Shown here piece by piece: positions 8,451 to 16,594 of a stretch of 37,428 nt of DNA. The DNA lies in NCBI GenBank assembly GCA_023249645.1, contig JAHFCF010000023.1, forward strand, positions 1 to 37,428. Reading direction: 5' to 3'. This DNA is from Elusimicrobiota bacterium (GTDB taxonomy: Bacteria > Elusimicrobiota > Elusimicrobia > UBA1565 > UBA9628). A model generated the notes under the pieces. It did not search any database and was not told the origin of the DNA. It saw only the letters and a list, made by a program, of their open reading frames with translations. The position numbers and the translations under genes were made by a program. Position 1 is the first letter of the stretch, and the number at the start of each line of letters is the position of its first letter.

Positions 8451-9077
8451 ATGACCATTGACAATCCTCAAACGCCCGCGTCCCCGGAGCCGGCGGCTGC
8501 TGTTCCTGCGCCTGTGGTAAAGGCGGCGCAGCCATCTTCGGGCCCTGCGTCGCAAACGCAGGGCCGTCCGCCTTACGGCGGACGCTCCGGACGCCGGCGA
8601 GACCCCAATGCTTTGAGTGAGGACGGCTTGCGAGAGACGGTCGTGGCCATCAACCGCGTCTCAAAAACGGTCAAGGGAGGCAAGAGATTCTCTTTCTCCG
8701 CTTTGGTGGTCGTCGGAGACGGGGCGGGCACCGTGGGCTTCGGCCTCGGCAAGTCCCGCGAGGTCCAGTCCTCCATCCAGAAGGCGAACGCCCAGGCGCG
8801 CAAGAACCTCATGAAATTCGCCCTCCGGGGGGACACCATCCCTCACGAGATCCAGGCCAAGTTCGGCTCCGGCATGGTCTGGATGAAGCCCGCGGCTCCC
8901 GGCACCGGCGTCATCGCCGGCGGCGGGGTGCGGGCGGTGCTGGAAGCCGGCGGCATCAAGAACATCCTGACCAAGAGCTTGGGCTCGAAGAGCGCCTTCA
9001 ACGTGGTGGGCGCGACCTTGCGGTGCTTGAAACTCCTGCGCACGAGCGAGGAAACGGCCAAGTTGCGCGGCAAATAA
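8451..9077 (+). CDS. rpsE: 30S ribosomal protein S5 with long N-terminal extension
   Basis: A 208-residue S5. The conserved double-stranded-RNA-binding-like domain starts near residue 64 ([20 protein letters not shown]), and the C-terminal domain carries [20 protein letters not shown]. The roughly 50 residues before it form a Pro/Ala/Gln then Arg/Gly-rich extension with no counterpart in E. coli S5. Its DNA contains two adjacent perfect hairpins (8541-8584). TAGGAG about 10 nt upstream supports the ATG at 8451. S5 acts in decoding fidelity. rplO follows directly: rpmD (L30) is absent. Confidence 0.96.
   Translation: MTIDNPQTPASPEPAAAVPAPVVKAAQPSSGPASQTQGRPPYGGRSGRRRDPNALSEDGLRETVVAINRVSKTVKGGKRFSFSALVVVGDGAGTVGFGLGKSREVQSSIQKANAQARKNLMKFALRGDTIPHEIQAKFGSGMVWMKPAAPGTGVIAGGGVRAVLEAGGIKNILTKSLGSKSAFNVVGATLRCLKLLRTSEETAKLRGK
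8541..8584 (+). repeat. Two adjacent perfect hairpins inside the rpsE N-terminal extension
   Basis: The first hairpin has 10-bp arms GGCCCTGCGT/ACGCAGGGCC (8541-8550 and 8556-8565) around CGCAA. The second has arms CGTCCGCC/GGCGGACG (8565-8572 and 8577-8584) around TTAC. They lie in DNA coding for the flexible S5 extension, not the conserved core. No T-run follows, so these are not intrinsic terminators. The role is unknown; they resemble the other palindromes listed in this window in layout but not in sequence. Confidence 0.75.
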
Positions 9078-9089
9078 CGAGGACCCCCC

Positions 9090-9557
9090 ATGAGCGACCA
9101 GAACATCCCCACTTTGAGCAATCTGCGGCCCACGCCCGGCTCGCGCACCCGGCCCATCCGGTTGGGCATGGGAGAGGGTTCCGGCACGGGACAGACGGCG
9201 ACGAAGGGCCAGAAAGGCCAGCGCAGCCGCTCCGGCGACGGCAAGATGCCCGGATTCGAGGGCGGACAGACGCCGCTTCTGCGGCGCGTTCCCAAGCGGG
9301 GATTCACCAACGGGCCCTTCCGCCGGATCTTCCAGGTCGTTTCCCTGGAGGCCATCGAGAGGACTTTCAAGAGCCAGAAGGAGGTCTCCCTCGAGGCCCT
9401 GCGTCTGCACGGGCTCATCAAGGGCCGAAAGCCGGTCAAGGTCCTGGGAGACGGATCCCTGAAGTCGGCCTATAAGATCAGCGCGCATGCCTTCTCGGCC
9501 AGCGCTCGGGAGAAGATCCTCAAGGCGGGCGGAGAATCCGTCCTTATTCCTTCATGA
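9090..9557 (+). CDS. rplO: 50S ribosomal protein L15
   Basis: A 155-residue L15. The Gly/Arg-rich N-terminal extension that penetrates 23S rRNA is seen as GTGQTATKGQKGQRSRSGDG, followed by GFEGGQTPLLRRVPKRGF. The C-terminal globular part ends in the AREKILKAGGESVLI motif. L15 is a late assembly protein. Its stop overlaps the secY start (ATGA at 9554-9557), the usual spc operon coupling. Confidence 0.96.
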   Translation: MSDQNIPTLSNLRPTPGSRTRPIRLGMGEGSGTGQTATKGQKGQRSRSGDGKMPGFEGGQTPLLRRVPKRGFTNGPFRRIFQVVSLEAIERTFKSQKEVSLEALRLHGLIKGRKPVKVLGDGSLKSAYKISAHAFSASAREKILKAGGESVLIPS

Positions 9558-10888
9558 TCCAGCGCTTCAACGACCTCTTCGACGTCCCCGATCTGCGCAA
9601 AAGGGTCCTTTTCACCTTGGGAGCCATCGCCGTCTACCGGCTCGGCGCCATCATCCCCATCCCAGGAATCAACGGCGACGCCATCCGGGCCATCTTCGAG
9701 GCGCAAAAAAACAGTCTTTTGGGATTCCTCAATATGTTTTCCGGCGGCGCCTTGGGTCGGTTCTCCATATTCTCCATGGGCGTCATGCCCTACATCAACG
9801 CCTCCATCATCATGAGCCTTCTGCAGGGGGCCCACGTCCTTCCTTATTTGGACCGCTTATATAAGGAAGGCGAGCTGGGCCGGCGCAAGCTCAACAGCCT
9901 CACGCGCTACCTCACGCTCTTTTTGGCCGCTTTCCAGTCCTTCGGCCTGACCATCGCCATCACCAAGATGACCCCTCCCGGGGGCATGCCCACGGTCTCC
10001 AACCCGACCTGGGGTTTCTACACGATCACCGTGCTGACCCTGACCGCCGGCACCATCTTCATCATGTGGCTGGGCGAGCAGATGACGGAGAACGGCATCG
10101 GCAACGGCATCTCGCTTTTGATCTTCGCCGGCATCGTGGACCGCATCCCCAGCGCGGCCTTCAGCCTCATGTCGCTCATCCGTCTCGAGGAAATCGGCCT
10201 TTTGACGGCTCTGATCCTCGTGGCGGCGCTTCTCGCCATCATCGTCTCCGTGGTCTGGGTAGAGACTGCCCAGCGCAAGATCCCGGTCCAGTACGCCAAG
10301 CGCGTCGTGGGGCGCAAGATGTACGGCGGGGCCTCGAGCTATCTCCCCTTGAAAGTGGACCAGTCCGGCGTCATCGCGGTGATCTTCGCCGTGTCTTTGT
10401 TGACCGTGCCCATGACCGTGGCCACTTTCGCGCCGCAGGCTCCCTGGGCGGCCAAGATGATGGAGTTCTGGAGCCGGGGCAGCCTCCTCTATCAGCTCCT
10501 CTACGCGGGGCTGGTCATCTTTTTCTGCTATTTCTACAACTCGGTCTCCATCAATCCCGTGGACCTGGCCGAGAACATGAAGAAATCCGGCGGTTTCGTG
10601 CCCGGCATCCGTCCCGGCGAGCCGACCGCCAAGTACATCGAATGGGTCTTGGAGCGCATCACCCTGGGAGGGGCCCTGTTCGTGGCGGCCATCGCGGTCC
10701 TGCCCGACTGGCTGCGCCGGCAATGGAACACCCCCTTCTATTTCGGCGGGACTTCTCTTCTCATCGTCGTGGGCGTGGCGCTCGACACCATGGGCCAGCT
10801 CGAGGCGCATCTCATCATGCGCCACTACGAGGGTTTCCTGAAGAAGGGGCGCATCCAGCAACGCTGGTTCAACGTAGGGACCTCATGA
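9554..10888 (+). CDS. secY: Preprotein translocase channel subunit SecY
   Basis: A 444-residue SecY with the expected ten hydrophobic segments. The start FNDLFDVPDLRKRVLFTLGA, the plug-region PIPGINGDAIR and the cytosolic loop after WVETAQRKIPVQYAKRVVGR (the ribosome/SecA contact) are typical. SecY with SecE and SecG forms the inner-membrane channel for exported and membrane proteins, including PBP2, MreC and the amidase coded downstream. It overlaps rplO and adk by ATGA at both ends. Confidence 0.98.
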   Translation: MIQRFNDLFDVPDLRKRVLFTLGAIAVYRLGAIIPIPGINGDAIRAIFEAQKNSLLGFLNMFSGGALGRFSIFSMGVMPYINASIIMSLLQGAHVLPYLDRLYKEGELGRRKLNSLTRYLTLFLAAFQSFGLTIAITKMTPPGGMPTVSNPTWGFYTITVLTLTAGTIFIMWLGEQMTENGIGNGISLLIFAGIVDRIPSAAFSLMSLIRLEEIGLLTALILVAALLAIIVSVVWVETAQRKIPVQYAKRVVGRKMYGGASSYLPLKVDQSGVIAVIFAVSLLTVPMTVATFAPQAPWAAKMMEFWSRGSLLYQLLYAGLVIFFCYFYNSVSINPVDLAENMKKSGGFVPGIRPGEPTAKYIEWVLERITLGGALFVAAIAVLPDWLRRQWNTPFYFGGTSLLIVVGVALDTMGQLEAHLIMRHYEGFLKKGRIQQRWFNVGTS

Positions 10889-11547
10889 TCATCATCCTGA
10901 TCGGCGCTCCGGGCTCGGGCAAGGGGACGCAGGCGGCCTTCCTCTCCGAGAGATTCGGCCTGACCCATCTCTCCACAGGAGACATCTTCCGTTCGGAGAT
11001 CTCGTCCAAGACCCCGCTGGGCCAACAAGCCGCCAAGTATGTCAGCAAAGGCCAGCTGGTGCCCGACTCCCTGGTGACCGAGATGGTGGCCAGCCGTCTC
11101 AGCGACCCCCAGGGCGGCCGCTATCTCCTCGACGGATTCCCGCGCAACCTTGCGCAGGCCCAGGCCCTCTCTTCGCTGCTGTCTCAGAAGGGGGCGGGAG
11201 TCGATTCTGTTTTTTTCCTGAATCTTTCCTCGCTCGAAGCGATCAAGAGGCTGACCTCTCGGCGCCTGTGCGGCGGCTGCGGTGAGGTCTACAACGTTCT
11301 GAGCCGTCCTCCGCAGGCGGAGGGCAAGTGCGATAAGTGCGGCAAGGGCCTCGTGGTGCGCGATGACGATACCGAGGCGACTTCCCGCAAGAGGCTGATG
11401 GTTTATGAGGATCTGACGCGTCCCCTGGTCGCCTATTACAAGACGGAGGGGGCTTTCCATGAGGTGGACGCGGCCCGCCCGCCGCAAGATGTCTCGGCCC
11501 AACTGGGCGCGATCATCACCCCACTAGTTTCGGGGGCGCGGTCCTAG
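10885..11547 (+). CDS. adk: Adenylate kinase, zinc-LID type
   Basis: A 220-residue adenylate kinase (ATP + AMP = 2 ADP). The P-loop IGAPGSGKGTQ is at residues 6-16, the AMP-binding STGDIFR around 30-36 and DGFPRN near 83-88. The LID domain has four Cys, CGGCG and CDKCG, so it is the zinc-binding long form. DDDTEATSRKRL, with the usual catalytic Asp/Arg, follows. The ATG overlaps the secY stop. adk and map after secY is a classic spc extension. Confidence 0.97.
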   Translation: MIIILIGAPGSGKGTQAAFLSERFGLTHLSTGDIFRSEISSKTPLGQQAAKYVSKGQLVPDSLVTEMVASRLSDPQGGRYLLDGFPRNLAQAQALSSLLSQKGAGVDSVFFLNLSSLEAIKRLTSRRLCGGCGEVYNVLSRPPQAEGKCDKCGKGLVVRDDDTEATSRKRLMVYEDLTRPLVAYYKTEGAFHEVDAARPPQDVSAQLGAIITPLVSGARS

Positions 11548-11550
11548 CTT

Positions 11551-12333
11551 ATGTTTTCCACAAAGACCATCGAGATGAAGAGCGCGACCGAGCTCGCGGT
11601 GATGCGCCGGGCTGGCGCAATCCTCGCGGAGGCTTTGGAGGCCGTGGTGCGCGCGGTCAAGCCGGGGATGGCGACCGTGGGACTCGACCGCGTGGTCGTT
11701 TCAGAGCTCTCGCGCCTTGGGGCTAAGCCGGCGTTCTTGGGCTACAGGGGTTTTCCCGCCTCTCTCTGCGTTTCCGTCAATGACGCGATCATCCACGGCA
11801 TCCCCTCGTCCGCGGTCCTTCGGGACGGGGACCTGGTGAGCTTGGATCTGGGCTGTCTGTACGAAGGTTTTTATGCGGACATGGCCGCGACCGTGGGCGT
11901 GGGACGCCTGACGCCTGAGGCCGAGCGTCTGGCCCGGACGGCGCGCGAGGCTTTGGACATCGGGATCGCCGCCGCCAGGCCGGGGGCGCGCCTCGGGGAT
12001 GTGTCCGCCGCCATACAGGCCCATGTGGAAGGCGCCGGTTTTTCCGTGGTACGCGATTTTGTGGGGCACGGCATCGGCCGCGCCCTTCATGAGGAGCCGC
12101 CGGTGCCCAACTATGGCAAGGCGGGGACGGGGCCGAGGCTCGCGCCGGGCATGGTCCTGGCCATCGAACCCATGATCAATGCCGGGAGCTTCGAGGCGCG
12201 CACGCTCCAGGACGGCTGGACGGCCGTGACCAAGGACGGCAGCCTTTCCGCGCATTGGGAGCATACGGTGGCCGTGACGGCCCAAGGCCCGGAGATACTG
12301 ACGGCGCGTCAGGGTAGGACTGCGACATGGTGA
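11551..12333 (+). CDS. map: Methionine aminopeptidase, type I
   Basis: A 260-residue type I enzyme removing the N-terminal Met from nascent proteins. The pita-bread fold residues are visible: His in [10 protein letters not shown]; metal ligands Asp in DLGC and in YADMA, His in [14 protein letters not shown], Glu in AIEPMIN and in HWEHTVAV. An internal ATG at 11575 ([14 protein letters not shown]) is an alternative start. The end overlaps infA by 7 nt. Confidence 0.96.
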   Translation: MFSTKTIEMKSATELAVMRRAGAILAEALEAVVRAVKPGMATVGLDRVVVSELSRLGAKPAFLGYRGFPASLCVSVNDAIIHGIPSSAVLRDGDLVSLDLGCLYEGFYADMAATVGVGRLTPEAERLARTAREALDIGIAAARPGARLGDVSAAIQAHVEGAGFSVVRDFVGHGIGRALHEEPPVPNYGKAGTGPRLAPGMVLAIEPMINAGSFEARTLQDGWTAVTKDGSLSAHWEHTVAVTAQGPEILTARQGRTATW

Positions 12334-12545
12334 AGGAAGACAAGATCGAGGTGGAGGGCAGCATTCTTGAGGCCTTGCCCAACGCGATGTTCCGCGTGGA
12401 TATCGGGCAGGGCAAGATCGTGCTGGCCCACATCTCGGGAAAGATGCGCATGCATTACATCAAGATCCTTCCCGGGGACAAGGTCCGCTTGGAACTTTCT
12501 CCCTACGACCTGACCCGGGGCCGGATCACGTATCGGGAGAAATGA
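12327..12545 (+). CDS. infA: Translation initiation factor IF-1
   Basis: A 72-residue single OB-fold IF-1, the exact family length. [20 protein letters not shown], then [20 protein letters not shown] and the closing [13 protein letters not shown] are near-consensus. IF-1 occupies the A site during initiation. The ATG overlaps the end of map. rpmJ begins 1 nt after its stop, the common infA-rpmJ pairing. Confidence 0.98.
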   Translation: MVKEDKIEVEGSILEALPNAMFRVDIGQGKIVLAHISGKMRMHYIKILPGDKVRLELSPYDLTRGRITYREK

Positions 12546-12546
12546 G

Positions 12547-12660
12547 ATGAAGGTCAGAGCCAGCGTCAAGCCGATCTGTCAGAAGTGCCGGGTCGTCAAA
12601 CGCAGCGGGGTGGTCCGGGTCGTCTGTTCCAACCCGAAGCATAAGCAGAGACAGGGTTAG
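12547..12660 (+). CDS. rpmJ: 50S ribosomal protein L36, zinc form
   Basis: A 37-codon gene. It reads [20 protein letters not shown] and then a stretch ending NPKHKQRQG. The C-x2-C...C...H zinc site ([13 protein letters not shown]) marks the canonical L36. It sits between infA and rpsM as in most bacteria. The TAG stop is inside the left arm of the 26-bp hairpin that fills the gap to rpsM. Confidence 0.97.
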   Translation: MKVRASVKPICQKCRVVKRSGVVRVVCSNPKHKQRQG

Positions 12661-12684
12661 GTGCCAGGTTTTAACCTGGCACCT
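12659..12684 (+). repeat. Perfect 26-bp inverted repeat between rpmJ and rpsM
   Basis: Arms AGGTGCCAGGTT (12659-12670) and AACCTGGCACCT (12673-12684) are perfect complements separated by TT. As RNA this folds as about 11 bp with a four-U loop. It overlaps the rpmJ stop and ends a few bases before the rpsM Shine-Dalgarno (AAGGAGG at 12687-12693). There is no U-run after it, so an intrinsic terminator is unlikely. It may act as an RNA-processing or translational control site, or be a dispersed REP-like palindrome. Confidence 0.8.
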
Positions 12685-12698
12685 GTAAGGAGGTCGTA

Positions 12699-13097
12699 AT
12701 GGCACGTGTTGCGGGAGTGGATCTGCCGAAGAACAAGAGGATCGATGTCGCTTTGCAGTACCTCTATGGGATCGGGAAGACGACGGCTGGCAAGATTCTG
12801 GAGAAGCTCGCCAACCAAGTGCCTCCCGCCACCCGCGTCAAGGATCTCACGGAGAGTCAGGTGAGTCTCTTGAGCAATCTCATCACCAAGGAGTACAAGG
12901 TCGAAGGAGAGCTGCGCCGCGAGTTGTCGAGCAATCTGCAACGGCTTCAGGAGGTCGGCAGCTACCGGGGAGTCCGCTACCGCCGGGCCCTGCCGGTGCG
13001 GGGCCAGCGCACGCGCACCAACGCCCGCACCCGGCGCGGCCGCCGCAAGACCGTGGGCGCCGGCAAGGCCGAGGCGAAAGCCGCGCCGAAGGGTTGA
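12699..13097 (+). CDS. rpsM: 30S ribosomal protein S13
   Basis: A 132-residue S13 opening [20 protein letters not shown]. The helix-two-turn-helix ([16 protein letters not shown]) and the C-terminal [20 protein letters not shown] tail that touches P-site tRNA are clear. A basic Ala/Lys tail ends the protein. Translation should start from a strong AAGGAGG just after the preceding hairpin. First gene of the alpha-operon part. Confidence 0.97.
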   Translation: MARVAGVDLPKNKRIDVALQYLYGIGKTTAGKILEKLANQVPPATRVKDLTESQVSLLSNLITKEYKVEGELRRELSSNLQRLQEVGSYRGVRYRRALPVRGQRTRTNARTRRGRRKTVGAGKAEAKAAPKG

Positions 13098-13130
13098 GTG
13101 GGATCCATTTAAAGGAGGAGTGAGCGTTTT

Positions 13131-13544
13131 ATGCCCGAAGAAGAGAAGCCGCAGCCCCGCCCTCAGGGCGGGGGACCGACGAAGAAATCCTGGAAGAGCC
13201 TGACCTTTGCGAAGGTCTTCATCCGATGCTCTTTCAATAACACCATCGTTTCCTTGACCGACGAACGCGGCGATGTCCTGGCGTGGGCCTCCGCGGGGGG
13301 CAGCGGGTTCCGGGGGACCAAGAAGGGAACGCCTTTCGCGGCCGGCGTGACCGCCACGAAGATCGCCAAGCGCGCGGTCGAGCTCGGCGTCAAGCAGATC
13401 GCCGTTTTCATCAAGGGACCCGGGCCCGGCCGCGAGACTGCGGTGCGCAGTCTGGGCAATTCGGGCCTTGTCATCGTGAGCCTCAAGGATGTGACGCCGC
13501 TCCCCCACAATGGGTGCCGTCCCCCCAAGGCCAGGAGGGTCTAA
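13131..13544 (+). CDS. rpsK: 30S ribosomal protein S11
   Basis: A 137-residue S11. The core starts near residue 23 (LTFAKVFIRCSFNNTIVSLT) and continues with WASAGGSGFRGTKKGTPFAA and the C-terminal VTPLPHNGCRPPKARRV. The first about 20 residues are a Pro/Gln/Gly linker whose DNA holds an 8-bp palindrome. S11 forms the platform near the E-site mRNA. A strong AAAGGAGGAG lies about 12 nt upstream, slightly far. It abuts rpsD. Confidence 0.97.
   Translation: MPEEEKPQPRPQGGGPTKKSWKSLTFAKVFIRCSFNNTIVSLTDERGDVLAWASAGGSGFRGTKKGTPFAAGVTATKIAKRAVELGVKQIAVFIKGPGPGRETAVRSLGNSGLVIVSLKDVTPLPHNGCRPPKARRV
13155..13173 (+). repeat. Perfect hairpin in the rpsK N-terminal linker
   Basis: CCCCGCCC (13155-13162) and GGGCGGGG (13166-13173) flank a TCA loop. 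It codes for the Pro-Arg-Pro-Gln-Gly-Gly part of the S11 N-terminal linker, only about 25 nt after the start codon. Such a stem could slow initiation, or it may be an inserted palindrome; function unknown. Confidence 0.65.
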
Positions 13545-14168
13545 ATGAGATACAGCGGCTCAGTCTGCAAACTCTGCCGTCGGGAACAGACCAAACTGTT
13601 CTTGAAGGGAGACAAGTGCCACGTCAAATGCGTCCTGGACAAGCGCCCCACCCCGCCGGGAATGGCCCGGCCGCAGAGGGGCAAGCCTTCGGCCTATGCC
13701 ATCCGTCTGCGTGAGAAGCAGAAGCTCAGGCGCTTGGCGTCCATCGCAGAGAAGCCTTTCAAGCGGCTCATCGAGGCCGCTTCCCGCAGCCCGGAGGCTT
13801 CGGGGGACCATCTCCTGCGCGCCTTGGAGCTGCGTCTGGACAACGTGGTGCGGCGCATGGGCCTGGCGACGTCCTTGAAGCAGGCGCGCCAGCTGGTCCG
13901 GCACGGCAAGGTGCTCGTCGCCGGCCGCAGCGTCAGCATCCCCTCCTATACGGTCAGCCCCGGGAAGGTCGTTTCCCTCGAGCCGAAATCCCGGGAGAAC
14001 GTGGGGATCAAACTCAGCCTGGAGACGGCCAAGCGCCTCAACCAGAGGCCGAGCTTCCTGGAGTTCAACGAGGCGGAACTTTCCGCCAAGGTCGTGCGAT
14101 TGCCTGAGCGCGCCGAGATGTCGTTCCCAGTCAACGAGCAGCTCATCATCGAGTACTATTCCAAGTAA
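13545..14168 (+). CDS. rpsD: 30S ribosomal protein S4, zinc form
   Basis: A 207-residue S4. The N-terminal zinc motif has four Cys (VCKLCRRE, then DKCHVKC). The S4 RNA-binding domain is at about residues 97-160 (RLDNVVRRMGLATSLKQARQ and LVRHGKVLVAGRSVSIPSY). S4 starts 16S rRNA folding and in E. coli represses the alpha operon. It follows rpsK with no gap and precedes rpoA by 23 nt. Confidence 0.97.
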   Translation: MRYSGSVCKLCRREQTKLFLKGDKCHVKCVLDKRPTPPGMARPQRGKPSAYAIRLREKQKLRRLASIAEKPFKRLIEAASRSPEASGDHLLRALELRLDNVVRRMGLATSLKQARQLVRHGKVLVAGRSVSIPSYTVSPGKVVSLEPKSRENVGIKLSLETAKRLNQRPSFLEFNEAELSAKVVRLPERAEMSFPVNEQLIIEYYSK

Positions 14169-14191
14169 CGGGGCAAGGGAGAGACCATTCC

Positions 14192-15166
14192 ATGGCTTAT
14201 AAAGAACTGATCCTGCCGCAGAAGCTCAGCGTGGACGAGAAGACGATGTCGGAGAATTACGCGAAGTTCATCGCCGAGCCTTATGAGAGGGGCTACGGAC
14301 ACACGACCGGCAACGCTTTGCGCCGGGTGCTCCTTTCGAGCCTCGAGGGGGCGGCCGCGACCGCCGTGCGCGTGGAGGGGGCGACCCATGAATACGCCAC
14401 CCTCCCCGGAGTCAAAGAGGATGTGATGAACATCCTCCTCAACTTAAAGAAGCTGAGGGTCAAGCTCTTCTCCAACGGTCCGGAGACGGTTTATCTGACC
14501 GCCAACAAGGAGGGGGAGGTGAAGGCCTCCCTGATCCGGGTCAACTCCAACGTGGAGGTGGTCAACAAGGACCTGGTCATCGCGAACCTGGAGGCCGGCG
14601 GCAAGCTGGACATGGAGATCGAGATCTCCAAGGGCCGCGGCTACATCCCGGCCGAGGAGCTGCGCCAGCAGAACCGCTGGCCCGCGGGCTACTTGCCCAT
14701 GGACGCGCTCTTCTCTCCCGTCGTCAAGGTGCATTACGACGTGGAGAACGCCCGCGTCGGGCAGGTGACCGACTACGACCGGCTCATCGTCGAGATATGG
14801 ACCGACGGCTCGCTCAATCCGGCGGAGGCCCTGATCCAATCCTCCAAGCTGCTGCGTCAGTCACTCGACATCTTCATCCCCGAGGAGGAGGCAGCTCCGG
14901 CCGCGTCCGATGGAGTGGGCGGTAATGGAGAGGGTTTGGGGTCGGACTCCAAGCTCAAGGAGATCCTCGGACAGCCCATCGAGATGATCGAACTCTCCTC
15001 GCGGGCCTCCAACTGCCTGAAGGTGGCGCGCATCAAGACCATCGGGGAGCTGGTGTCCAAGAGAGACGAGGAGCTCCTCTCGGTCAAGAATTTCGGCAAG
15101 AAGTCCCTGGACGAGATCAAGGACCGCCTCAAGGACATGGGGCTTTCCTTAGGGATGTCCCTATGA
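14192..15166 (+). CDS. rpoA: RNA polymerase alpha subunit
   Basis: A 324-residue alpha subunit. The N-terminal dimerisation and assembly domain is visible from YGHTTGNALRRVLLSSLEGA through NPAEALIQSSKLLRQSLDIF. An acidic, Gly-rich linker (about 232-258) leads to the C-terminal domain with the helix-hairpin-helix SSRASNCLKVARIKTIGELV and KNFGKKSLDEIKDRL. The CTD binds UP elements and activators. The stop overlaps rplQ (ATGA). Confidence 0.98.
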   Translation: MAYKELILPQKLSVDEKTMSENYAKFIAEPYERGYGHTTGNALRRVLLSSLEGAAATAVRVEGATHEYATLPGVKEDVMNILLNLKKLRVKLFSNGPETVYLTANKEGEVKASLIRVNSNVEVVNKDLVIANLEAGGKLDMEIEISKGRGYIPAEELRQQNRWPAGYLPMDALFSPVVKVHYDVENARVGQVTDYDRLIVEIWTDGSLNPAEALIQSSKLLRQSLDIFIPEEEAAPAASDGVGGNGEGLGSDSKLKEILGQPIEMIELSSRASNCLKVARIKTIGELVSKRDEELLSVKNFGKKSLDEIKDRLKDMGLSLGMSL

Positions 15167-15507
15167 TCAAGACCCTGGGAGGCCGTAAGCTGGGGGTGAC
15201 CAGCTCACATCGCCGGGCCCTCTTGAGGAACATGGCGACGAGCCTCTTCCTTCATGAGAAGGTCGAGACCACGATCGCCAAGGCCAAGGAGCTGCGGCCC
15301 TTCGCCGAGAAGATCATCACCCATGCGGTGCGGGGGCGCCATGTCCTGGTGCGCCGCGCCATCCAGGACCGCGTCGTCTATCGCAAGCTCTTCGACGTGC
15401 TGGCTCCCCGTTATGCCCAGCGGCCGGGGGGGTATATCCGCATCCTGCGTCTGGCGCCGCGCGTCGGCGACAACGCGCAGCGGGGGTTGGTGACGCTGCT
15501 CTCCTAG
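15163..15507 (+). CDS. rplQ: 50S ribosomal protein L17
   Basis: A 114-residue L17 of usual length with the signature [20 protein letters not shown] and the ending [20 protein letters not shown]. It lies near the exit tunnel. It ends the canonical alpha operon, yet the next gene, mreB, starts only 4 nt after its stop with no terminator, so shape genes probably share the ribosomal transcript. Confidence 0.97.
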   Translation: MIKTLGGRKLGVTSSHRRALLRNMATSLFLHEKVETTIAKAKELRPFAEKIITHAVRGRHVLVRRAIQDRVVYRKLFDVLAPRYAQRPGGYIRILRLAPRVGDNAQRGLVTLLS

Positions 15508-15511
15508 GCCC

Positions 15512-16564
15512 ATGCTCGACTTCCTGTTCAGCCTTTTCTCCAACGACATGGGCATCGACCTGGGCACGGCCAACACCCTGGTCTACGTGAAGAATCAGGG
15601 GATCGTCCTTCGCGAGCCTTCCGTCGTGGCCATCGACCGTGAGACGCGGCGCGTGTTGGCCATCGGGGCCGGAGCCAAGCGGATGCTGGGCCGCACGCCC
15701 GCCTCCATCGTGGCGGTGCGCCCCTTGAAGAACGGCGTCATCGCCGACTTTGAAGTCACGCAGGAGATGATCAAGTATTTCATCCGCAAGGTGCACAACC
15801 GGAGATCGCTCCTGCATCCGCGCATCGTCATCGGCATCCCCTCGGGGATCACCGAGGTGGAGCGCCGGGCCGTGCAGGAGTCGGCCGAGCAGGCCGGCGC
15901 GCGCGAGGTCTACCTCATCGAGGAGCCCATGGCGGCGGCCATCGGCGCGGACCTGCCCATCTCCGAGCCGCATGGCAACTTCATCGTGGACATCGGAGGC
16001 GGCACGACCGAGGCGGCGGTCATCTCTCTGGGCGGCTTGGTGGTCTCCAAATCCCTCGACATCGCCGGTGACGAGATGGATGAGGCCATGATGATGCATT
16101 TCCGGCGCAAGTACAACCTCCTCATCGGCGAGACGACGGCCGAGGACGTCAAGATCCAGATCGGCTCGGTCTTCCCCTTGAAGGAGGAGAAGACCATGGA
16201 GGTCCGGGGGCGTGACCAGGCCACGGGACTTCCCAAGACGGTACTGATCACCTCCGAGGAGGTGCGCCAGGCGCTCATGGAGCCGATGCAGCTCATCCTC
16301 GACGTGATCAAGAACACTTTGGAGGAGACTCCAGCGGAATTGGCCGCGGATTTGGTCGAGAGGGGCATCATGTTGGCGGGTGGGGGATCGCTCTTGCGCG
16401 GGCTGCCCGAGCTCATCCGGCAGGAGACGGAGCTGCCGGTGCATCGCGCTGCCGACCCGTTGAGCTGTGTCGCCATGGGGGCCGGCCGGTTCCTCGAAGA
16501 GCTCGACAACATCTCGGATCGGCGCCCCGATTTCGTCACCTCGTACCGCTACCGCGGCACTTAG
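15512..16564 (+). CDS. mreB: Rod-shape actin homologue MreB
   Basis: A 350-residue MreB. Actin-fold ATP motifs: phosphate 1 [20 protein letters not shown] near residue 13, phosphate 2 [17 protein letters not shown] near 159, and the adenosine motif [16 protein letters not shown] near 289. The hydrophobic N-terminus [11 protein letters not shown] should be the membrane-binding amphipathic helix. MreB filaments steer lateral wall synthesis with MreC, MreD and PBP2, all coded next. A hairpin separates it from mreC. Confidence 0.98.
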   Translation: MLDFLFSLFSNDMGIDLGTANTLVYVKNQGIVLREPSVVAIDRETRRVLAIGAGAKRMLGRTPASIVAVRPLKNGVIADFEVTQEMIKYFIRKVHNRRSLLHPRIVIGIPSGITEVERRAVQESAEQAGAREVYLIEEPMAAAIGADLPISEPHGNFIVDIGGGTTEAAVISLGGLVVSKSLDIAGDEMDEAMMMHFRRKYNLLIGETTAEDVKIQIGSVFPLKEEKTMEVRGRDQATGLPKTVLITSEEVRQALMEPMQLILDVIKNTLEETPAELAADLVERGIMLAGGGSLLRGLPELIRQETELPVHRAADPLSCVAMGAGRFLEELDNISDRRPDFVTSYRYRGT

Positions 16565-16566
16565 CG

Positions 16567-16584
16567 GCACAGCTTACGCTGTGC
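16567..16584 (+). repeat. Perfect hairpin between mreB and mreC
   Basis: GCACAGC (16567-16573) and GCTGTGC (16578-16584) flank the loop TTAC in the 30-nt mreB-mreC gap. There is no T-run, so a classic terminator is unlikely. A stem directly downstream of mreB could protect the mreB 3' end or lower mreC expression relative to mreB. The TTAC loop is shared with the second rpsE hairpin. Confidence 0.65.
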
Positions 16585-16594
16585 GGACAGGCTC

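Noticed and set aside
9078-9089. Possible rpmD (L30) between rpsE and rplO
   Set aside because: Only 12 nt separate the two genes, so L30 is not coded at its usual place.
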